A DNA stretch of 22,753 nt from Emmonsiellopsis sp. PD_33 (taxonomy: Eukaryota; Ascomycota; Eurotiomycetes; Onygenales; Ajellomycetaceae): positions 1-22,753 of the forward strand of contig JANTQF010000468.1 of the NCBI GenBank assembly GCA_032988165.1, written 5' to 3'. Each line of letters begins with the position of its first letter. Position 1 is the stretch's first letter. Below the pieces are notes generated by a model. The model did not search any database and had not been told where the DNA came from. It saw only the letters and a list, made by a program, of their open reading frames with translations. The position numbers and the translations under genes were made by a program. Positions 1-10,023 of this stretch are shown here, in pieces.

Positions 1-512
1 ATAGTATTCCATGGTGTATGAAAAAGGTAATATATTTTATAAAATAAAAAAAAATGAAAGGAATAAAGTGTGAGAATGGGTGAAATAAATGGTTGGGAAG
101 GGTTTTTTTTTGGGGGGGTTTTGGTTTACATATTTTTGGGGTATTTTTTGGTGGAATTTATTTTTATTTCCCCCCCCCCCCCGCTTGATTCTCTGGGGAT
201 TGGATGTGTGGGGTCGTAGGCATTATATATTTTTTTCCAGAGAAATCTTCCAAGTCCATACAAACATTGGCTGACTAGCCGCCAAGTCTAGTTCGAAGGA
301 TAATAACTTAGTTATGTACGATTGATCGATCTTTCCTGAGAATAAAAAATAAGAGTGAAAAGATGAGTGAATAATTTGAACTAGTTACTGTACCCAAGAC
401 ATAACTACCATACCTACAAAATAGATCCCTAATAAACTAATAACATTCCCATTCCCATTCCCATTCCCATCCCCAGCCCAGCCACGCAACTCAACTTCCC
501 CATCTCAAAAAC
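1..512. other. Gene-free left end, AT- and homopolymer-rich
   Basis: No open frame here resembles a protein. The first 240 bases are unusually rich in homopolymers: runs of T and G between about 105 and 120 and a run of C around 170-182. The rest is AT-rich and probably holds the 3' untranslated region and terminator of the acyl-CoA dehydrogenase gene whose stop lies at 513-515. A short CATTCC tandem repeat lies at 444-470. The homopolymer pattern may reflect poor sequence quality at a contig end. Confidence 0.6.
444..470. repeat. Short tandem repeat (CATTCC, about 4.5 copies)
   Basis: Four perfect copies of the hexamer CATTCC start at 444 and are followed by a partial unit. The repeat sits about 45 bases beyond the stop codon of the minus-strand acyl-CoA dehydrogenase gene, so it probably lies in that gene's 3' untranslated region. 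No function is evident. Confidence 0.85.
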
Positions 513-989
513 CTACAAATGACTCTTCAACCCCCTGACACTCAACAACCTCTGCGCCTCCGCCTTCTGCCACTGAATCTTCCCCGTCACCTCCGCCACG
601 CGCTGCTTATTCTCCCTCTTCCCCATCTGCTGCAAATGCACCTCATCCGGGCCATCCGCCAGCCTCAACGTCCGAATCTGCGCCCACATATTCGCCAACG
701 GCGTATCCTGACACACACCCATGCCCCCATGCGCCTGCACCGCGCGGTCAATAACCGTCAGCGCCATCTGCGGCACAAGCACTTTCGCCTCGGCAATCTC
801 GCGCAGCGCCGCCTTGGCGTCCGCGCCGTCGATTTTGATCGCTGCGTTGAGCACGATGAGCCGCGCGGCGTCGATCTCGATGCGTGACCGCGCGATCCAT
901 TCGAGGATCACACCGTGCGAGGACAGCACGGCGCCGAAGGGTTTGCGGGATTCGTCGTTGGCGCGCGCGATGAGGTAGTCGAGGGCGCG

Positions 990-1020
<31 letters not shown>

Positions 1021-2084
1021 TGGATGCGGCCGGGCCCGAGACGGCCTTGTATGATTTCGAATCCGCGTCCCTCGCCGAGGACCATGTTGGAGACGGGCAC
1101 GCGGACGTTGTTGAAGCTTAGGTGGCCGTGGCCGTGGGGGGCGTCGTCGTAGCCGTACACGGTTAGCATGCGGTGGATGGTGATGCCGGGGGTGTTGGCG
1201 GGGACGAGGACGACGGATTGTTGTTTGTATGGGTTGGGGTTGGTGGCGTCGGTTTTACCCATTACGATGTAGATAGAGCAGCGGGGGTCGCCGGCGCCGG
1301 AGGACCACCATTTCTGGGATTGTAAGCTGGGGGGTTTGGGCATTTGGGGGGATTAGGGGGAGGGATTACCTGGCCGTTGATGACGTATTCGTTGCCCTCA
1401 CGGCGGATGTCAAGCTTGATGTTTGTCGCATCGGAGGAGGCGACGTCGGGCTCTGTCATGAGGAAGGCAGAGCGGATCTTGCCTTCGAGCAGGGGCTCGA
1501 GCCATTGCTTCTTCTGCGCGGCGTTGCCGTACTTGGCAAATACCTCCATGTTTCCAGTGTCTGGGGCGGCATTGTTGGTGGCCTATTAATCCGAATGAAG
1601 TTAACGAATTGATCCGTAAATAGACCGTAGGACGGGAAGAAAGGTCAATGGTATATATACCTCACTGGCCGTCCGACTCTTCCCCAGATATTCAGCCATC
1701 AGCCCATACTCCACATTGCTGAAGCCAGCACCCTCCTTGAAGTGGTTCTTGGGCAGGAACAGGTTCCACAGGCCCAGTTTCTTGGCCTTGGCCTTGAGCT
1801 CCTCGAGGATGGCGGGCGTGGTGGTCCATCGCTGTTGGCCCTGGCCGAGCTCGGCCTGGAAAACAGTGTCTGCGGGGATACAGTCTTTCTCGACGAATTC
1901 TTGGATCTAGAGAGCGGGTGCGTGTTAGCCGCTTGCTGTCACGTAGTATTGCCGGGCAGAGGAGCTCCACTGGGAGCTAGCTACACAGCATTGAGACACG
2001 AAGGCATACCAGATCAAGAGTCTTCTTGGCCCGCTCACTGACAAACGGCAAGGCAATCGGGGGGATCTTAGTTGAGGCGGCCAT
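513..2084 (-). CDS. Acyl-CoA dehydrogenase family protein (ACAD10/11-like), probably peroxisomal
   Basis: Likely FAD-dependent flavoenzyme that introduces an alpha,beta double bond into an acyl-CoA; the exact substrate is unknown. Four exons on the minus strand (2010-2084, 1661-1906, 1370-1582, 513-1313) join in frame to 444 residues. All three introns are GT...AG (103, 78 and 56 bp) in phase 0. Visible landmarks are the FAD-contact segment TEPDVASSDA (150-159), a conserved Arg-Lys-Pro-Phe-Gly stretch (301-305), the QAHGGMGV segment (371-378) and ADGPDEVH (397-404). The last is typical of the ACAD10/11 branch; Asp398 falls where classical acyl-CoA dehydrogenases carry their catalytic Glu. Unlike animal ACAD10/11 there is no kinase-like or hydrolase-like N-terminal domain. 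The C-terminus ends Ser-His-Leu, a permissible PTS1 tripeptide, so peroxisomal import is inferred. The ATG at 2082-2084 has a strong context (CCACCATGG). A CCTCGG box lies 237 bp upstream. Confidence 0.9.
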
Positions 2085-2668
2085 GGTGGAAGATGCGTTG
2101 CAGCGAATGTATTGCGGGGAGAGCTGGGGTTAGGTGGAGAGCAAAAGGGAGGAGAACCGCGCAGGGCGTGTCTGGGGAATCCGGCGGTATTTAAACGGCA
2201 AAAGAAAAGACAGCCGAAGCGCAGACGTGAAACAACACTGTATGATCCGGAGTCTGGACGGTGTCGACGAGCGGGTGTTGGTGCAGCGCGGAGAGTTATC
2301 CGGCCGACGAGTTGCTGGGACCTCGGCTGTGAGTCTGGCGGGCGGCCAATAGCCAAGGGCCCGAGCAGCTCGACGCAGCAACAGCCGTAGAGGTAATTGG
2401 GATGGGAATGGACTTTGAAACTCTCGGCCGATGGCATTTTTATATTCTCTATTGTATATGAGTGAGAGTGTACCTGTACATCCAGTCTTTCGCTGCTTGG
2501 TGCTTTGCTCTACGTATCATGCTTGGGCTCGGCAAAATGTGAACCCCCGGCAACGACCAACCATACAACATTTACAAAATGTAGACCGAATAGCTTCTGT
2601 AACACCTCAAGGACACAATCAACACCCATTCCTATCTGTGAGTCCTACATAGCTGCATATCGCTGCCC
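2085..2668. other. Intergenic region: promoter of the acyl-CoA dehydrogenase, 3' flank of the F-box gene
   Basis: This 584-bp spacer separates two minus-strand genes. The overlapping open frames on both strands have no recognisable domain and look like chance frames. It should contain the 5' leader and promoter of the acyl-CoA dehydrogenase gene (start 2084) and the 3' untranslated region of the F-box gene (stop 2669-2671). A CCTCGG hexamer at 2321-2326 is the only candidate regulatory site I can name. Confidence 0.6.
2321..2326 (+). promoter_or_regulatory. Candidate FarA/FarB-type site (CCTCGG)
   Basis: CCTCGG is the core bound by the fatty-acid-responsive Zn-cluster regulators FarA and FarB of Aspergillus nidulans, found in promoters of beta-oxidation and peroxisomal genes. 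Here one copy lies 237 bp upstream of the start of an acyl-CoA dehydrogenase with a PTS1-like end, which is the expected type of target. A single hexamer in a 584-bp spacer has roughly a one in four to one in three chance of occurring at random, so this is suggestive only. Confidence 0.35.
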
Positions 2669-3385
2669 TCATCTCCCCTCCCCTCCCCTCCCTTTACCCA
2701 TTTTCCGCGCTTTGGCAACTCTCTTCGCCCGCCCGCGGCTTGCCTTTGGTCTGCGCTGCCTCTGATTCCCACCATAAGCTGAATCCATATCTACATCCTC
2801 CTCCCCGCCTGCTTGTAGCCAACACCCGGGGCACTGTCTTGATCCCCTTCCCTGCCACTCCCCCACAACCTCCCACCATTTTGCAACTGTCACTCCTAGA
2901 CTCTCCAGCCTACCTCCACCTCCACCCCTCTGCTTCTCCCACTGCCTCAGCACACGCTCCCAATACACTCTCCTCGTCGGGCGATGATATTGGCACGCAT
3001 AGCAAACGCCCCACGCGCGCATGGGCCGTCCTCGAGAATCCAAGGGGCTTACGCGGCGCAGGAGATCATTTATTTCATGCCTGGTAGAGAAGTGGTATCC
3101 GTAGTGGTGTGCGACGCGGGATAATCGGCAGGAGGAGGCGGTGTTTAGGAGGCGTTTGCAGGTGAGGGCTAGGCAGATCTTGTCGACGGGGTGGGTGAGG
3201 TGATTGTTGAAGATTAAGAGGTGGATTTCGGTGGGGAGGACGAGGAACCGGGATGTGGAGGGGGAGGGGGGAAGAGGGGTGAGGTTTAGCTGGGGGGAGT
3301 GAGTGTAAGCTGGGGAGTTATTTCGAGTTGGAAGGTTAGGGTTTGACTGGTATGGGTAGCTGGCTGCTGCTGCTGAAGGGTCCAA
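2669..3385 (-). CDS. F-box domain protein with paired CxxC motifs
   Basis: Probable substrate-recognition subunit of an SCF (Skp1-cullin-F-box) ubiquitin ligase. The open frame gives 238 codons. A Pro/Ser/Asn-rich N-terminus is followed by an F-box at about residues 48-82 (LPTEIHLLIF... then CLALTCKRLL), matching the fungal consensus of a Leu-Pro-x-Glu-Ile opening and a Leu-Thr-Cys-Lys-Arg-Leu close. Further on are CYAC (128-131) followed by HRPTRR and a Trp-rich stretch, then CPGC (185-188); fungal F-box proteins often carry such Cys pairs. The C-terminus is very basic (Arg/Lys/Gly). There is no ATG in frame before the F-box: the frame opens with TTG at 3385 and is closed upstream by a stop at 3404-3406. 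The true start is therefore probably in an upstream exon. One possibility is ATG at 3493, exon 3459-3493, GTGAGT donor and an acceptor at 3360-3361, which would give 241 residues, but it lacks a good branch site. Confidence 0.7.
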   Translation of the reverse strand: MDPSAAAASYPYQSNPNLPTRNNSPAYTHSPQLNLTPLPPSPSTSRFLVLPTEIHLLIFNNHLTHPVDKICLALTCKRLLNTASSCRLSRVAHHYGYHFSTRHEINDLLRRVSPLDSRGRPMRAWGVCYACQYHRPTRRVYWERVLRQWEKQRGGGGGRLESLGVTVAKWWEVVGEWQGRGSRQCPGCWLQAGGEEDVDMDSAYGGNQRQRRPKASRGRAKRVAKARKMGKGRGGEGR

Positions 3386-3493
3386 TGATATGGGGTTGGC
3401 CGGTCATATTGGTCTCTCGCAATCGGTATGCATGAGAATGCCTTGTTGTTCAACTCACTGTTTCGGGAATTGTGAACCAGACCCTTCTCTCAT

Positions 3494-4621
3494 CTAGGGC
3501 TGGGATTTGGATTGTTTGGGGATTCATTTGGTCCGCCATTTGGGAGAGGGGTTCAATGGATATCAAAATGCCCCCATGTATGAGGGTGAAAGAAAGCTGC
3601 TTGATAGATTTGATGGATGGGCTGTGTTAAGGGTGGAGAAGCAATCTTCTCCACGGGGTCATGTTGAACTTATAGTTCTCGCTCTTGAGGAAGCTGGTGG
3701 CATTTCTGCCTGGGAAGCTAGACATCCTCGTATTCAACAGGGTGGCCGGACGAAGGCTCTGGGATCATGGGAGTCTGCTTTGTGATGATTTGGGAATATC
3801 GGGCTTGTAGAAACGAATGCCTGACGCATAATAAATGGCTAGATCATACGGGGAGAACGCAGTGTCTCTCGCATCAATTCCCAAGCCGTGAAGTTGAAGC
3901 CGAAGTCGAAGTTGACGTTGACAATTGCCTATTTGGGCGGCGGCGGAGATTGTGATTTTCCCGCTCCGGCCTCGCTAAGCCGCTTCTCCTCCTCCTTCTG
4001 TTCTCCATCCCATCCTCCTTTGTTATTATGGTCTGCACAAGCCATTTCTGTTCGAAGCCTGCCAACGAAGCCCTGGGCACTGTGACCATGGACCTGTCTA
4101 GAGCGGCCAGATACATGCGCAAGCACAGTCTGGGGATGCTAGCCAGTGAGCGAGGCTCTCTCGGAGACTGCGAGCAAACCGTGGATTAAAGCCTAGAGAA
4201 CCGTATAGCGGGGCGCTGAAGCCGTAAAAGAAGGTCTACTAGCTTGCAGCTTTCCCTTGGGAAGGACAGCATGGCAAACGTCTCAAAAGCACACAGACCC
4301 CCCCAGCCGGGGTATTGCCACCAGTTTGCTATGCTCACCCATTCTTGTTGCTAGCCGCGCAGAATATTTCGCCCGGCGGTTGAATGTTGAGCTCCCGTCG
4401 TGGGAGTCACGAGTATGGATGCAGGAAACGTTTTGATACATTCCTATGAATAAAGATAAGAAAGAAACTTGACAAATAAGGAAATCAAGTACACAATCCA
4501 AACCGCTAACTGACGCCCGTAGCTCGCTTTCTATATCACACAAAGGCAAGAAGCTTAATTCCATGTCCATGGCAAGCTGTTCCGAACTTCGATTGGAAAC
4601 CGTAATTACAACATACCCGCA
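3494..4621. other. Intergenic region with no recognisable gene
   Basis: About 1.1 kb between the F-box gene and the membrane protein gene. The open frames here are under 100 codons, overlap on opposite strands and show no domain, signal peptide or consistent coding pattern. It should contain the F-box gene promoter and the 3' flank of the membrane protein gene. Confidence 0.5.
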
Positions 4622-6095
4622 TCAGTTACGAGTTACGGACCATTTTTTTTCGACCCCAATCCTGATGTTTGGCTTTTTTGTCGGAGGGACGGAGCTGTCG
4701 TTCGATTGAGTGCGATCGCCATATGATTCCACTATCGCGTCGTGGCTGGTTCCGTCATGGCCGTAGTAGTCGTCCATTTCCCACGTTGTTGGAGCGCCAT
4801 CGGCAGAGCCGGCTGCCAGCCTAGACTTTCCCTCTAGATCCTCCGATATAATATATCTGCTGGGTCGGCCGCTGCCTGACTCTTGCAACCTGGACCCACC
4901 CATGCGTTTTTTGTACATCGAATAAAACGGGCGAAGCATAGGAATGCTCACACATAGGATGGCGAGGTTGGGCTCGAGTGTGAAGAGGAAGACCGTGGTA
5001 GCCATGGTACCGGTGACGTTGCCGGTGAGATCAACGGCTGATATGTAATACAACCGGAAGCCAGCACACACAATACAGCTGTTCGGGATTATTAGCTGGG
5101 CTTTTTCAGGTATGGAGAAATGGGGATCATACGCAAGAGCCAAGGCGAAACAGGACGTGACACCAAGCTTGTCAGTCTTCCGCATTTGCAAGGACCAGAT
5201 GCTGGGCATGGGCAACAACATAATGACCAAATCCCCGATTGCGTTGGTTGCAATCAACGCTTGGATCAACGGGATATACTGACCACACTTTCCAACGCCG
5301 GTCCATTGTCCCGATACCGGTGTGCATAGGAAAGTGCAGGCGAAAACAAAGCTTAGCATCCAGGCCATCAAGAACCCGAGCATGATTTTGGATGCCATCT
5401 GCATGAATGGTGTGACGAATACCCGGAGGTAGAAGCATAGCATGCTTGCTTTCACGGCTGCCAGAAGAACAGTATATATCAGCTGCATGCCGAACGTCAA
5501 CTGGTGTACGTGTTAGCTCGGTACATCATCGCGACCACACCAACTCTATTATTTAACGTACCTGAAGGATGAATGGTATGTTTGCCGCCACTATAAATGG
5601 AACCCATCCAGGTGTCAGTGAGCGCATTAAATATTTCAACGAAATGGAACCCGTGGGCTAAGAGCCACGCGATCAAAAGAGCCGAGAGAGAGCTCGACAT
5701 TATTGACCGTAATCTGGATGGATAGCTTACGTTCTGGGTGCTCGGGCAAGTTGTAGCCGTTTCCAACGGGAGCAACTGTTCAACATGAGTAAGTTTGTAT
5801 TTTTTTTAAGGGTAAATCGCTTTGGAATACTTACAAACTCCCTGACAGATCAACATAACTACGCCTAAAGGCTGTAAAATGATCCATTAGTATTCGATCG
5901 TGACTGACGTGAAAACATAGTGCTAACCGTTGCAAATATGACCAAACCATCATCCCATCCCATACCCGGCCCTAGGAGCCGTCCAGTCACTCTCAAGGCA
6001 ACTATCGTTAATACCAGAAACACAACGATGCAGTTGACGATAAGTTCGGCTTGAACAGTACCCGTTATTGGGTAATATACCTGAGGAGATGGCAT
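4622..6095 (-). CDS. Fungal-rhodopsin-domain seven-helix integral membrane protein
   Basis: Belongs to the large fungal family of seven-helix plasma-membrane proteins (Pfam fung_rhodopsin) that includes the Pth11-like receptors without their CFEM domain. Ligand and role are unknown. Six exons (5928-6095, 5835-5871, 5731-5775, 5562-5590, 5133-5500, 4622-5078) join in frame to 367 residues; introns are 56, 59, 140, 61 and 54 bp. Family marks are the GMGWDDG motif (45-51) after helix 1, a Gly-Asn-Gly loop after helix 2, LCFYLRVF ending helix 3, Cys-rich helix 4, RLYYI after helix 6 and TLEPNLAILCVSIPMLRPF in helix 7. A polar cytosolic tail of about 100 residues follows. I chose ATG 6095; the frame extends further upstream only through a TTG. 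The 54-bp intron (5079-5132) is a multiple of three with no stop, so retention would insert 18 residues in helix 6. The gene is divergent from the reductase at 7774. Confidence 0.87.
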
Positions 6096-7773
6096 GACGC
6101 CGGGGGAGGGGATGGGAGAGGACAACAACTCAAGCGCAAGCGCACAAGGACGTGCGCTTGTTGTCTTTTATGTGTTGAAATGAATGCAGTTTGAAGATCC
6201 AAAAAGGCAGACAAAAAAGCGTTAGGCAGGGGTTGGAGCTTATAAAATCCACTTTCCTGCACTCCGGTTCTGCGAATTCCGCGTCCCTGTCAGTACATTG
6301 AACCCCACAATATTCGCTTGTGCTCTACTCCGTACTACTAACGGATTCATTTTGCTATTATAAAATCAAGCTCCATCCTTTGAATTGCAGCCCTCCGGTT
6401 GGTTCAATTTGACAGCTCGATTTGTCAAAAGGCACTTTTCCTTGGTGGATGGTTTGACTTCGGCCTCCCCCATCCTCGGAGTCTCGGTAGGATCTGCCTC
6501 TTTCCAGGAGTCGCCAATACCTCCTTTCTTGAATTCCTGACTACCAGGCCGCTGTGGGCCATGCTACCGAGGAAGCGCAAACCCTGACAGCAACCCGTCG
6601 CAGATCCTAGCTTGAACTGTCTTACTTCCCCCCATATAAAATGTAGCTGCTCTTGGTCATGGTGGAGCAGAAAGGCCAAGGCCTGGTTAGCAGAGGTGGA
6701 TGTCACATTATTTCTTTCTCTTCATCAATCACAAAAAAAAGTTGTTGCCCCAACAGCTTGTCAGTGATTTTCGGGCTGATATGTTGCAGATAATCTGACA
6801 TTTATTGCAAGGTTCAATGGCTGACTCCTGCTGACGTCTGTCTGTTAGCCATGCAGTAATTCCCCGACGAACCCAGGGTCCCACACCTTAAAATCAAGTT
6901 GCCCAGTGGGCGGGCTTCTTGTGGAGCCTGAAACAGCACCACACAAACTTTAAATGAGGGGACATGCACAAACAAAATCCAAGAATCATACATACCATTA
7001 TTTTATATCCAGGGATTGCAGAGTTATCCTCGGCTGGCTTGCTTTCAACGGCGCGGGTCGCTCTTGAGATTATCGTCAATGACTTCCTGCAGGAATTCTT
7101 AACAGACGCCTATATTTAGGTTCAGGGAGTGTTCCTTCCAGGCCTCAAGGTTCCGGCCCGCGGCTACGGTCCCGAAAGGGGGGAAATTAATGGAGGTCAT
7201 CCATCGTCTACGGAGTCACACTATGCTAAACCCGAAGGATCCCATCCTCTACTGGGCTCTCGTGAATCGTCAGCCGCCTTTTTTTTTTTTTTTTTTTTGA
7301 ATATTTCTCGGAAATGACTTGGCACTCGGAGTGGTGCCGCGATAAACTGGACACCATGGCGGAGCAGAACAGATGCTGCCAGTGGTCTGAATATTAAATA
7401 ATGTGGAAACAGAACGTTGCTCCGAATAATGGTGGGCTATGCTCGCATCATGCTTCATGCATGGCCGTTTGGCATGAGGACGCAACAGTGGGGTGAGCGG
7501 GGTCTAGCGGGACTAACTTGAACAAAAGCAGGCCAGCAACTTGGCCTCCTCCCGCTTCCTTTTTGCCATCTTTCTTGGCTGCCGGAGCAACAGAGGGATG
7601 AAAAGAAATGACCAGAAAAACTGTGCTAAAAATTGCCTAGTTTATTATAAGTCATAGACGAGGGGCAGCCGACAAAGTTTTCAACTTGCGTTTCAAATAC
7701 CAACCAGCACACGGAGCAGAATCACAAGAAGCGGAATATACAACAACAACCCCGAAAAACAACGACTTCAAAA
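6096..7773. other. Divergent intergenic region, 1.7 kb, no gene seen
   Basis: This stretch lies between the starts of two divergently transcribed genes and must hold both promoters. Open frames are all below 100 codons and show no family resemblance. A run of 20 T residues occupies 7279-7298. I see no tRNA-like T-arm or terminal inverted repeats. Confidence 0.5.
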
Positions 7774-8841
7774 ATGGGATCCACTACTCCCCAGACTACG
7801 AAACAATGGGTGCTCGCTTCGAAACCTACAGGCGCACCGAGCCTCTCCGGCCCCGACGCAACTTTCAAACTACAGACTGTCCCGCTGCCACCGCTCAAGG
7901 ATGGGCAGATCCTCTGCAAAGTCCAGTACTTCTCAAATGACACCGGCCTTCGCAACTTTATTCAATCCACCGTAGCTCCCGAGCGCTTTTATGTTCCTCC
8001 CGTCCCCGTGGGGTCGCCCATGCGATCCGGCGTCATTGCGGAGGTCATCGAGAGCGCCTCGCCGACCTACAAGAAGGGAGACTTGGTCATGGATTTCCAT
8101 CTCGGAACCTGGAGCGAGTACGTCGTGCTTAATGCCGTCAACTCCCAGGCACTTGCCCCCTTGCCCGGAGGGTTGCCTCTGACGCACTTCCTCGGTGCCT
8201 TCGGTGCATCCGGAATTGCGGCCTACACCGGCCTCTACAACGCCGGCGGAGCGAAGCCTGAGCACACAATTGTGATTTCCGCAGCGGCGGGCGCCACTGG
8301 ATCAATGGCCATTCAGATCGCTGTGAAACTGCTAGGCGCCAAGCGCGTGATTGGTATCGCTGGCGGCCCGGAGAAGTGTGCCTGGGTCCGTGACCACCTG
8401 GGCGCTCATGAGTGCGTCGATTACAAGAGCCCGACCTTCCTCGAAGACCTCAAAGCCGCGACCCCCGACGAGGTGGACTTGTACTTCGACAACGTTGGCA
8501 GCGAAGTGCTGGACGCCATGCTGACTCGCATGAAGAGGCATTCCACCATCGCCGTCTGTGGTGCAGTTAGCACGTATAACTCCGGGGAGCCCATGGCGCT
8601 CAAGAATTGGTTCGAGCTCATTTCCGGCAGATTTACGATCAGAGGTTTCATCATGCTGGATTACATGGACGAGATCCCTGCTATTCTTGGAAAGCTCATT
8701 GGGGCTGCGGCGGATGGGACGATTAAGTTGGATAGCAACGAGACGGTTGTCGAGGTCGGAATTGAAGAGCAGCCAGAGGTTTGGATGCGGTTGTTCAGCG
8801 GAGGGAACCAGGGGAAGCTTATTACGAAGTTGATTGTGTAA
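7774..8841 (+). CDS. NADP-dependent zinc-independent medium-chain reductase (leukotriene B4 12-hydroxydehydrogenase / alkenal reductase type)
   Basis: Likely cytosolic enzyme reducing the double bond of alpha,beta-unsaturated aldehydes or ketones with NADPH; the real substrate cannot be told from sequence. One uninterrupted frame of 355 residues, the usual length for this branch, starts at an ATG in good context (CAAAAATGGG). The N-terminal GroES-like lobe occupies roughly 10-140, including DTGLRNFIQ and PPVPVGSPMRSGVIAEV. The Rossmann lobe carries AAAGATGSMAIQIAVKLLGAK (170-190), then GIAGGPEKC (194-202), whose Lys is typical of NADPH-binding members, YFDNVGSEVLD (237-247) and VCGAVSTYN (261-269), where the family has an active-site-proximal Tyr. 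The catalytic zinc ligands of alcohol dehydrogenases are absent. Related enzymes occur both in detoxification and in secondary-metabolite clusters, but no synthase is nearby. Confidence 0.9.
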   Translation: MGSTTPQTTKQWVLASKPTGAPSLSGPDATFKLQTVPLPPLKDGQILCKVQYFSNDTGLRNFIQSTVAPERFYVPPVPVGSPMRSGVIAEVIESASPTYKKGDLVMDFHLGTWSEYVVLNAVNSQALAPLPGGLPLTHFLGAFGASGIAAYTGLYNAGGAKPEHTIVISAAAGATGSMAIQIAVKLLGAKRVIGIAGGPEKCAWVRDHLGAHECVDYKSPTFLEDLKAATPDEVDLYFDNVGSEVLDAMLTRMKRHSTIAVCGAVSTYNSGEPMALKNWFELISGRFTIRGFIMLDYMDEIPAILGKLIGAAADGTIKLDSNETVVEVGIEEQPEVWMRLFSGGNQGKLITKLIV

Positions 8842-10023
8842 GGGGCATGAGTTTGGGCGTGCCTGGAGAATTTCTCCTACTTTTCCTTTTGATGATGATA
8901 CGTTGAGACTGATATTTATTTACTTGTATAGACCTTAGAACTCTATGCTTTCCTTAATTCATATTTTTTACCAGCCTTTGCCTTGCGCACTCTTATCAAG
9001 AGCCTAGAATTAGGCCATGGCTAACCATGCCTATCATGACTATTTTATGGCTTATGATGCGCTCTGATACGATTTCCAACCCTTCAGAGACTTGTCACCT
9101 CCTATGACAGTCAATTCTAGCTGCATTTCATAGTGTTATTCTTACTCATTTCATTCATCATCTCATTCCTCATACCCCACACACCCTGCACATACCGATT
9201 CATCACCGGTATGTCCAAGAGCCATGTCATTGCCGCCAGAAGGACGGAATTTCGAGGAGTCACCCTGTGATGGAGAGGAGGAGGAATGTCGATATAGGGA
9301 GAAATAAGTCTAGTGGGGTGACCTAGCCGTTGGATGCTCGGGGGAGAAGGTATCCCTCATTGTCAGTGGGTAATAATCGTGAAGGTTGTTCTCTGAAAGC
9401 CAGCATACATAGGTGTTAGAGGGGGGATAAACCATAGTCATCTCCAGAGCATGGATTGGGGCAGACGCGCTGTGATCAATCCAAGCTGTCAGCTTGAAGA
9501 TAGATACATATTTATGAAATATAGGATCACAGATCTGGGGCTGGGGCCAATATGAACTGTACTCTAGCTAGCAGACGTGCAAAGGAGCAAATAGCGCTGG
9601 AATCCCCTCACGCGAACAATAACGTTTATGATGATAGCCGTCACCGCCTCAGGTGGCGCGGTCAAACTATCAATTCGTTTAACAGCTACCATATTGCTAC
9701 TGGCTGAGAAGAAAGCGATTCATTCGTTCGGATCTTCAAAGTTATTTCTCTTGACACTGCCATGATTCTGCCCAGCCAATGAACCTCAGGAATCTGCATT
9801 TCAACCAGGAGAACACATGGCCTGGTCAATCAGCAGCTTATCATTTTGCCATTTTTTTTTTTTTTTGTGCGTAAGCTTTCGAGTCGAACCGCTCGTCGTC
9901 TGGAAACTTTTAATCAATCACTGTCAGTGTCAGTGTCAGTGAGCCTGTCTCTGCCGTCGAAAGAGCAAAATGCCCCCTTTGAGGAAACTCCGAGACCAAC
10001 TGGAGCCCTCGGGAAGTGACCGA

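Noticed and set aside
270..310. AGTTCGAAG sequence resembling a tRNA T loop
   Set aside because: Flanking bases do not form a T stem, and the rest of the cloverleaf is missing.
3507..3785. 92-codon ATG frame on the plus strand in the F-box promoter region
   Set aside because: No recognisable domain and no splice signals or context supporting expression; treated as chance.
6470..6482. Second CCTCGG hexamer, upstream of the rhodopsin-like gene
   Set aside because: The gene has no link to fatty-acid metabolism, and one hexamer in a 1.7-kb spacer is expected by chance.
9880..9905. tRNA T-arm-like GGTTCGA on the minus strand
   Set aside because: The bases around the loop do not pair as a T stem and no acceptor or anticodon arm can be built.
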